Assembly: GCA_945900935.1 (NCBI GenBank)
Contig: CAMDKT010000029.1
Coordinates: 1-19,096, forward strand
Direction: 5' to 3'
DNA from: Candidatus Sulfopaludibacter sp. SbA3
GTDB taxonomy: Bacteria > Acidobacteriota > Terriglobia > Bryobacterales > Bryobacteraceae
Length of the DNA stretch: 19,096 bases
This document shows positions 14,490-19,096 of the stretch, in pieces (within the stretch, counting starts at the first letter, position 1; every line of letters starts with the position of its first letter). Position numbers and translations under genes: made by a program. A model generated the notes under the pieces. It was given only the letters and a program-made list of their open reading frames with translations. It had not been told where the DNA came from and searched no databases.

Positions 14490-15488
14490 ATGGGGAAACG
14501 GGTTGTGATTGTAGGCGGCGGTTACGCGGGCGTGACGCTGGCGGGTGAGTTGGACGGCGCGTGTGACGTCGTGTTGGTGGAGAGGAAGGACCGTTTTTAT
14601 CACAATGTTGGGGCGATGCGGGCTTATGCGGATGCGTCTTTGTATCCGCGGTTGTTGATTCCTTATGACCGTTTGTTGCGGCGCGGGCGGGTGGTATTTG
14701 AGGAGGTTGTGTCGGTTGAAACGGGGGGCGTGAAGGGGACGGGCGGATTCGCGATGGAAGGGGATGCCATTGTGGTGGCGACGGGATCGCGGCATGTGAT
14801 GCCGTTTAAGAATTCGTTTCGGGAGTCGGCGGCGTTTTTGGCGGAGGCGGAGGGGCTTAGCGCGGAGTTGGCGGCGGCTTCAGGCGTGACGATATTTGGG
14901 GATGGGCCGGTGGCGGTGGAGTTGGCTGGAGAGGTGAGTTGGCGGTATCCGAAGAAGCGACTGCAGTTGGTTGGGGCGGGGGAGCGGTTGCTCCCAGGGG
15001 CGGGGAATCCGCGGTTGGGGGAGAAGCTATTGGGGCTGTTGCGCGGGCGCGGGGTTATTGTTGAGTTTGGCGGCACGCCATCGAACGCCGATCTGGTGAT
15101 TCAGGCGTTTGGGGGCGGGATTTCGGTGCCGTGTCTGGGGGCGGCGGGGCGGGTGCCGGTCGATGGGCATTTCCGCGTCGCGGGTTTGGATGGGGTTTAT
15201 GCGATTGGAGACGCGGCCGATTGCGGGGAGCCGCCGCTGACGTTTCTGGCGCGGCGGCAGGCGCGGTATTTGGCGCGATATTTGATGGGGGGCGTAACCG
15301 GCGTTTATAAGCCGGCGGGCCGAGTAGCGATGGCGGTTCCGCTGGGGCCGAAGATAGGGGCGACACAGTTGCCCTTGCCGGGGTTGCCGGTGGTTGGGAG
15401 TTTTGTCACGAGTTGGTTAAAGGGGCGGGATTTGTTTATTCGGAAGAATTGGGATCTTATGGGTGGGGGAAATGGCTCAACATTTTGA
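14490..15488 (+). CDS. FAD-dependent NAD(P)H oxidoreductase, FSP1/AIFM2-like
   Basis: This 332-residue pyridine-nucleotide-disulphide-type flavoprotein binds FAD through VVIVGGGYAGVTLAGEL at the N-terminus and a glutamate-ended strand (VVLVERKDRF). IVVATGS is the middle signature, TIFGDGPVAVELAGE (about 133-147) the NAD(P)H loop, and VYAIGDAAD the second FAD contact. It lacks the long C-terminal membrane part of NDH-2 enzymes. Its end (SWLKGRDLFIRKNW, residues about 308-321) resembles the K-x-R-D-L-F tail region of AIFM2/FSP1-type quinone reductases, so quinone reduction is a reasonable guess. There is no redox-active CxxC pair, ruling out thioredoxin-reductase-like chemistry. There is no Shine-Dalgarno before ATG 14490. 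The 3' end overlaps the next gene by 17-26 bases. Confidence 0.8.
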   Translation: MGKRVVIVGGGYAGVTLAGELDGACDVVLVERKDRFYHNVGAMRAYADASLYPRLLIPYDRLLRRGRVVFEEVVSVETGGVKGTGGFAMEGDAIVVATGSRHVMPFKNSFRESAAFLAEAEGLSAELAAASGVTIFGDGPVAVELAGEVSWRYPKKRLQLVGAGERLLPGAGNPRLGEKLLGLLRGRGVIVEFGGTPSNADLVIQAFGGGISVPCLGAAGRVPVDGHFRVAGLDGVYAIGDAADCGEPPLTFLARRQARYLARYLMGGVTGVYKPAGRVAMAVPLGPKIGATQLPLPGLPVVGSFVTSWLKGRDLFIRKNWDLMGGGNGSTF

Positions 15489-16251
15489 TGTTTCGCTGAA
15501 GTTGCTTTTTCGATGGTTGGCCGGGATCGTCGCGCGGACGGTGTTCGGGGGGCCGGTGGTGGAGTGGTTGAACGTCGAATTGCCGGAGGTGCGGAATCCG
15601 CGCGTGGATCTGCTGGCGCGGGATGGAGCGGGGCGGCTGCATCATCTGGAGTTGGAATCGACAAACAATGCGGCAATGCCGCGGCGGATTGCCGAATATT
15701 ATCTCGCCCTGCATCGGGCGTTGAATGAAGATGTCGAGATGAATGTGCTGTATGTGGGGAAGGAGCCGCTGCGGAATGTGGGGGAGTTTCGGACACGGTC
15801 AATGGATTTTCGGTTTCGGTTGATTGATATGAGTGAGATGGATGGCTTGCCGTTGTTGGAGAGCGAGGATCTTGGGGATAACATGTTGGCGCTGTTGACG
15901 CGGTGCGACCGGGAGTTGGTGTTGCGGCGAGTTGAGGAGAAAATAGGGCTGCTGCCGCATGGATTGCGAGAGGAATCGGCAAGGTTGTTCATGATACTCT
16001 CAGGATTGAGAGGCATGACTGAGACGGTCAGAAGGAGATTTGGCATGATGATCGATCTGATGGAGAATGAGGTGTTTGCGAGGGAGATTTTGAAGGGCGA
16101 GGCGACGATGCTGTTGAGCCTGATTGATGCGCGGTTTGGCGTGGTTCCAGCGTGGGTTTTCGAGAAGATCGCGGGGGCCAAAGAAGAGCAGTATTTGGCT
16201 TGGGGGCGTCGATTATTGACTGCCAACAGTTTGGACGCGGTGTTCGAGTAG
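15472..16251 (+). CDS. Rpn-like PD-(D/E)XK nuclease with C-terminal DUF4351
   Basis: This 259-residue protein (from ATG 15472) resembles the Rpn/YhgA-like putative transposase and nuclease group. MAQHFDVSLKLLFR and NPRVDLLARDGAGRLHHLELES give the PD-(D/E)XK core, with Asp46 and Glu60-x-Glu62. Relatives often have ExQ here, so Glu62 is a variation. RRIAEYYLALH continues the domain. The C-terminal ~60 residues (RFGVVPAWVFEKIAGAKEEQYLAWGRRLLTANSL region) fit DUF4351. E. coli members are recombination-promoting, toxic DNA nucleases. A GTG at 15463 is an alternative start; the ATG gives the family-typical N-terminus. It overlaps the FAD gene. A strong internal ribosome site and in-frame ATG lie inside, and a tandem copy of the tail follows. 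Family assignment is moderate to good; activity is not proven. Confidence 0.72.
   Translation: MAQHFDVSLKLLFRWLAGIVARTVFGGPVVEWLNVELPEVRNPRVDLLARDGAGRLHHLELESTNNAAMPRRIAEYYLALHRALNEDVEMNVLYVGKEPLRNVGEFRTRSMDFRFRLIDMSEMDGLPLLESEDLGDNMLALLTRCDRELVLRRVEEKIGLLPHGLREESARLFMILSGLRGMTETVRRRFGMMIDLMENEVFAREILKGEATMLLSLIDARFGVVPAWVFEKIAGAKEEQYLAWGRRLLTANSLDAVFE
16032..16050 (+). promoter_or_regulatory. Internal Shine-Dalgarno and in-frame ATG-ATG start inside the Rpn-like gene
   Basis: AAGGAG (16032-16037) is followed after 7 bases by ATG 16045 and then ATG 16048, both in the frame of the nuclease gene. Initiation here would make a 68-residue protein containing only the DUF4351 tail. This site is stronger than that of either full-length start. 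The downstream tandem copy begins at the same ATGATGATCGAT, which argues that the position is meaningful. Comparable internal starts making small inhibitor proteins are reported for E. coli rpn genes. Confidence 0.55.
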
Positions 16252-16281
16252 TTCGGATTGCGCTGAGGACTGAGGTTAGCC

Positions 16282-16488
16282 ATGATGATCGATTTGATGG
16301 AGAATGAAGTGTTCGCCCCGTGGATTTTGAAGGGCTTTGCTACGATTCTGTTGATGCAGTTAGAAGTGCGCTTTGGCACAGTTCCAGCGTGGGTTTTAGA
16401 GAAGTTCAAGGGGGCCAAGGAAGAGCAGTATCTGGCCTGGGGAGACCGGCTGCTGACCGCCGAAAGTCTGGAAGCTGTTTTCGCTTAG
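16282..16488 (+). CDS. Free-standing DUF4351 small protein (copy of the Rpn-like tail)
   Basis: This ORF of 68 residues begins MMIDLMENEVFA and ends LLTAESLEAVFA. It matches the last 68 residues of the preceding nuclease at 51 of 68 positions without a gap. By hand comparison, 17 codons differ without changing the residue and 17 differ with a change. Random decay would give far more replacements, so the reading frame seems to have been kept under selection. TGAGG (16271-16275) lies 6 bases before the ATG, giving it its own ribosome site. It sits 30 bases after the nuclease stop and probably shares the transcript. It could be a small partner or inhibitor of the nuclease, by analogy with RpnS proteins of E. 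coli. A harmless duplication remnant remains possible. Confidence 0.6.
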   Translation: MMIDLMENEVFAPWILKGFATILLMQLEVRFGTVPAWVLEKFKGAKEEQYLAWGDRLLTAESLEAVFA

Positions 16489-16499
16489 GTTAGGAAACC

Positions 16500-16661
16500 A
16501 TGATCGGATCTTCTATCGCCCATTACCGGATTACCGCGAAGCTGGGCGCCGTATACCGGGCGACCGATACGAAGTTGGGGCGGGATGTGGCGATAAAGGT
16601 GTTGCCGGATGCCTTCGCGCTGGATGCGGAGCGGCTGGCGCGGGCGTCGCGGTTGAGGTAG
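16500..16661 (+). pseudogene. Ser/Thr protein kinase N-lobe fragment lacking the glycine-rich loop
   Basis: The 53-codon frame reads MIGSSIAHYRITAKLG, then AVYRATDTKLGRDVAIKVLP, then stops shortly after ERLAR. This is the start of an acidobacterial PknB-like kinase, including the VAIK lysine of the ATP site. The GEGGMG residues of the glycine loop, expected between KLG and VYRA, are missing, and everything after the first ~45 residues is gone. Two deletions therefore seem to have occurred. It cannot be an active kinase. It lies 11 bases after the small DUF4351 ORF and 12 bases before the NHL remnant. Confidence 0.75.
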
Positions 16662-16672
16662 GCGTGAACTAA

Positions 16673-17292
16673 ATGCAAAAGATCTATTTGATCGGCGCAG
16701 CCGGATTGCTTCTGGCCACTATCGCCCCCGCGCAATCGCGGGCCACGGTGCGCGTGTTCGGCCAGCCGAACTTTACCAGTGCCTCGTGAATAACGGCGGC
16801 GCGGTGGACGCCGCCAGCCACAACTATCCGTTGGGCATCGCCGACCGGAATAACCACCGCGTGCTGTTCTTCGCTAACGATGGCAACGCCGTAGGCGACC
16901 GCGTGTACGGGCGACTGGGCAGCTTTACGGCCCACATCGCAAACAACAACGGAGAGGGCAATAGCGGCGGGCCGAATGCTTGGAGTCTGAATTTCCCCCG
17001 CGGGTTGGCGGTAGATACGTTTGGCGGACTCTACGTGGCTGACCGGGATAACAACCGCGTCCTGTATTTCGTCGGCGACGGCGACACCGTGGCCGTGGAT
17101 GCGGGCGGGCGCGTCTACATCGCCGATTCCATGCATCACCGGGTATCCCCGGACAGACGGCAGCCGAACGCGTGTGGGGCCAGGGCGGGAAGTTTGGCGA
17201 TGGCGTCACCAACAACGATGGGCAGGGGCATGCTCTACGTCACCGATACGGGGAACAGCCGTACCCTCGTAATCAATACCGAGGCGCGGTAA
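16673..17292 (+). pseudogene. Frameshifted NHL-repeat secreted protein
   Basis: The first frame (16673-16789) has a signal peptide (MQKIYLIGAAGLLLATIAPA) and RVFGQPNFTSAS, then meets a TGA. The next frame, open from 16786, continues the same protein with NNGGAVDAASHNYPLGIADR, NNHRVLFFANDGN, GLYVADRDNNRVLYF and GRVYIADSMHHRV, all NHL beta-propeller repeat units. After about 17145 the homologous text (VWGQGGKFGDGVTNNDGQG) is in yet another frame, and TDTGNSRTLVINTEAR closes in the second one. One repeat junction (GDGDT to VAVDAGG) lacks the usual intervening residues, so internal deletion also occurred. Several lesions make sequencing error unlikely. Related intact proteins are secreted propellers. 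Confidence 0.75.
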
Positions 17293-17319
17293 GCATTTCG
17301 GCGAATCGGCGAGGCGGAC

Positions 17320-17349
17320 TTGTCAGTGCCCCTCCCACGTCACTATACT
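17320..17349 (+). promoter_or_regulatory. Sigma70-like promoter of the TonB-dependent receptor gene
   Basis: TTGTCA (17320-17325) and TATACT (17344-17349) each match consensus at 5 of 6 positions and are 18 bases apart. Transcription would begin near 17356, leaving a leader of about 60 bases before the receptor ATG at 17419. A TTGACG overlaps downstream of the -10, without a partner. Confidence 0.6.
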
Positions 17350-17418
17350 TGACGACCAGTGGCGGAGTTGGCGTCTGGCGTCACGGATAGCGTCGCCAGC
17401 GTGGAGAAAAAGGTCTTT

Positions 17419-19096
17419 ATGCACAAGTTAGTTGCCGGATTGTTTTTACTTGCCGCGGTTGCGGCGGCCCAGGAGTTCCGCGCCACAATCACTGGCCGCG
17501 TGAGCGATCCCCAGAATGCCGTCATCGGCGGCGCGAAAATTATTGCGACCCAAATCGGAACGGAGGCGAAATTTGAAACCGCTTCCGCGCCCGATGGGCT
17601 CTACACCATTCCATTCCTTCCCCCCGGTAACTATCGCCTCACGGTGGAACTCGCCGGCTTCAAACGCTATGTGCGCGAGAACATGGCCGCCGGCACCAAT
17701 CAGCGGCTGGGCGTGGACATCATCATGGAAGTGGGCGCGGTAACGGAATCGATCAACGTTTCCAGCGAGGCCCCGGTGCTGACGACGACCACCGCCTCCA
17801 TCGGCCAGGTAATCTCTTCGGCGCAGATCGAAAACATGCCCGTCTCCGGCCGCACGCCGCTGGCCTTGGCACAGCTCGCCTTCGGCGTCGTGCCGAATAC
17901 CGATCCCCGATTCACCCGGCCCTTCGATAACGCCGGCCCCTCCGGCTTCTCCATGGGCGGCGCTCCGGCACAGGTGAACGAACTGCTCATCGACGGCGCT
18001 GCCAACAACACCGGCAACCTGCGCGTCGCCTACAACCCGCCGATGGACGCGGTGACCGAAGTGAAGGCCGAGGCCTTCCAGGCCGACGCGGCTTATGGCC
18101 ACTCCGGCGGCGGCACCGTGAACATCATCACGCGCGCCGGGACCAACGATTTTCATGGGGCTTTGTATGAGTTTAACCAGAATTCGGCGTTCAACGCCAC
18201 GCCGTTCTTCACCAACAAGGCACGGGCGAAGAAGCCGGTGAGCCGGTTTAATCAGTACGGCGGAATGTTCTCCGGTCCGGTGCGAATCCCCAAACTCTTC
18301 GATGGCCGCAACAAGATGTTCTTTATGTTCGCCTACGAGGGCGTGAAGGACGCCTTGCCCGCGCCCTCAACGAACACTATGCCCACCGCGGCGCAGCGCG
18401 ACGGCAATTTCTCCGCGTTGCTCGGAGTGGGCGGCATTTACCAGCTCTACGATCCGCTGACCGGCGTCGTCGCCGCGGGCGGACGCGTCAGCCGCACCCC
18501 GTTTGCCGGCAATCTGATTCCCGCCAATCGCATCTCGCCCATCGCCAAGAACTACTTGCAGTATTACGCGCAGCCCAATCAGCCCGGACAGCCCAACGGG
18601 CAGGCCAACTTCCTCTCCAACACCGATGGGGAACGCAATACGTTCTTCAACACCATCGGAAGGCTCGACGTGAATCTTTCCGACCGCCACAAGTTCTTCT
18701 TCGGCGCCAGAAACAACCTTCGCGTCGGCAGCGGCGGGAACGACTTTGGAAAGACCGTATTCGACAATCCCACTTCGGGCAATTACCTGCAGCGGCTGAA
18801 CTGGGGACTGACCTTTGACGACGTCTACACCATCACGCCCACATTCCTCGTCAACAGCCGCTTGAATTGGACGCGCTTTGTCGAGCCCTTAACCAATTTT
18901 TCATTGGGATTCGATTCCACGAGTCTCGGTTTGCCGGCCTACCTTTCGGCCCTGGCTCCGCGCAAAGTTCTCCCGCGGATTGGATTTTCGTCCTACACCA
19001 GTCTCGGCTCGGAGGGCGGCACGGAATTCCCGTTTGACACCTTCCAGATTTTTGAAAACTTTACGAAGATCCAAGGCAAGCACACGCTGAAGTTCG
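17419..19096 (+). CDS. TonB-dependent receptor with N-terminal carboxypeptidase-regulatory domain (runs off right edge)
   Basis: This outer-membrane beta-barrel receptor of the Oar/SusC-like acidobacterial type is open for 559 codons to the edge. Residues 1-17 are a signal peptide (LVAGLFLLAAVAAA). Residues about 22-105 form the carboxypeptidase-regulatory-like beta-sandwich (ITGRVSDPQNAVIGGAKI, LYTIPFLPPGNYRLTVELAGF). The plug follows, with VSSEAPVLTTTTASIGQVIS, MPVSGRTPLAL and the conserved YGHSGGGTVNIITRAGTNDFHG. Barrel strands begin after that (for example FFMFAYEGVKD, FFNTIGRLDVNLSDRHKFFFG). The substrate cannot be told; these receptors often take up oligosaccharides or other large nutrients. 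AAAAAGG lies 5 bases before the ATG. Codons end in C far more than in the lysine operon. The C-terminal half is outside the window. Confidence 0.9.
   Translation, partial: MHKLVAGLFLLAAVAAAQEFRATITGRVSDPQNAVIGGAKIIATQIGTEAKFETASAPDGLYTIPFLPPGNYRLTVELAGFKRYVRENMAAGTNQRLGVDIIMEVGAVTESINVSSEAPVLTTTTASIGQVISSAQIENMPVSGRTPLALAQLAFGVVPNTDPRFTRPFDNAGPSGFSMGGAPAQVNELLIDGAANNTGNLRVAYNPPMDAVTEVKAEAFQADAAYGHSGGGTVNIITRAGTNDFHGALYEFNQNSAFNATPFFTNKARAKKPVSRFNQYGGMFSGPVRIPKLFDGRNKMFFMFAYEGVKDALPAPSTNTMPTAAQRDGNFSALLGVGGIYQLYDPLTGVVAAGGRVSRTPFAGNLIPANRISPIAKNYLQYYAQPNQPGQPNGQANFLSNTDGERNTFFNTIGRLDVNLSDRHKFFFGARNNLRVGSGGNDFGKTVFDNPTSGNYLQRLNWGLTFDDVYTITPTFLVNSRLNWTRFVEPLTNFSLGFDSTSLGLPAYLSALAPRKVLPRIGFSSYTSLGSEGGTEFPFDTFQIFENFTKIQGKHTLKF

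Larger units (their letters stand above)
16003..16488 (+). repeat. Tandem duplication of the Rpn-like gene's 3' end
   Basis: Unit 1 (16003-16251) and unit 2 (16255-16488) start with the same GGATTG and share a GACTGAG before the ATGATGATCGAT start. Both run to a TAG at the equivalent codon. Unit 2 is 15 bases shorter in the stretch before the ATG and otherwise collinear. The right end stops near 16488, where a kinase fragment begins. The divergence shows the duplication is old. Confidence 0.8.

Overview
The window looks like a chromosomal segment of an acidobacterium, most likely of the Bryobacterales/Solibacter type. This is inferred from gene content: a DUF1552 + cytochrome-c/DUF1587-1595-1592-1588-1585 gene pair, a TonB-dependent receptor with an N-terminal carboxypeptidase-regulatory domain, acidobacterial-style NHL-repeat and Ser/Thr kinase remnants, and high-GC codon use. 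No rRNA, tRNA, CRISPR array or intact insertion sequence was found.

Layout. (1) 1-358, minus strand: the start of a 2OG-Fe(II) oxygenase-like gene that runs off the left edge. (2) 579-2075: a Fic-family protein with an AbiEi-like winged-helix head and an internal Fic inhibitory motif. A short palindrome lies at its start, and a frameshifted remnant of a second fic 3' end follows at about 2247-2364. (3) 2568-8705: the lysine/diaminopimelate module. A sigma70-like promoter fires into a lysine riboswitch (2607-2805), for which all five helices P1-P5 can be drawn by eye. It is followed by a tight operon of dapE-like, asd (archaeal/fungal type), lysC, dapB, dapA and dapD, joined by ATGA overlaps or short gaps. 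Together these cover aspartyl-phosphate to N-succinyl-tetrahydrodipicolinate plus the desuccinylase. The aminotransferase, dapF and lysA are not here. (4) 8714-9664: a secreted alpha/beta hydrolase 8 bases after dapD, probably on the same transcript. (5) 9665-9986: a convergent intergenic region with a 220-base imperfect palindromic, MITE-like element. (6) 9987-14320, minus strand: a translationally coupled pair made of a large exported cytochrome-c/DUF protein followed by a Tat-exported DUF1552 protein. (7) 14490-15488: an FSP1/AIFM2-like FAD oxidoreductase, possibly translated from a leaderless mRNA. It overlaps (8) an Rpn-like PD-(D/E)XK nuclease with a C-terminal DUF4351 domain. (9) 16500-17292: gene debris, namely a kinase N-lobe fragment missing its glycine loop and a frameshifted NHL-repeat gene. 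(10) 17419 to the right edge: a TonB-dependent receptor, with a good promoter in front of it.

Most interesting point. The Rpn-like gene carries a strong in-frame internal Shine-Dalgarno and ATG-ATG start at 16032-16050, which would produce its 68-residue DUF4351 tail alone. Immediately downstream, at 16282-16488, is a diverged tandem copy that encodes exactly this tail as a free-standing ORF, with its own start and ribosome-binding site. This has the shape of the intragenic-antitoxin arrangement reported for E. coli Rpn proteins, here with the small partner also duplicated into a separate gene. The second most valuable feature is the lysine riboswitch, with a plausible RBS-sequestering expression platform, controlling the whole six-gene operon.

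A compositional observation cuts across genes. The plus strand is G-rich from about 2.9 to 16.6 kb whichever way genes point, and becomes C-rich in the receptor gene. The switch falls in the pseudogene zone.
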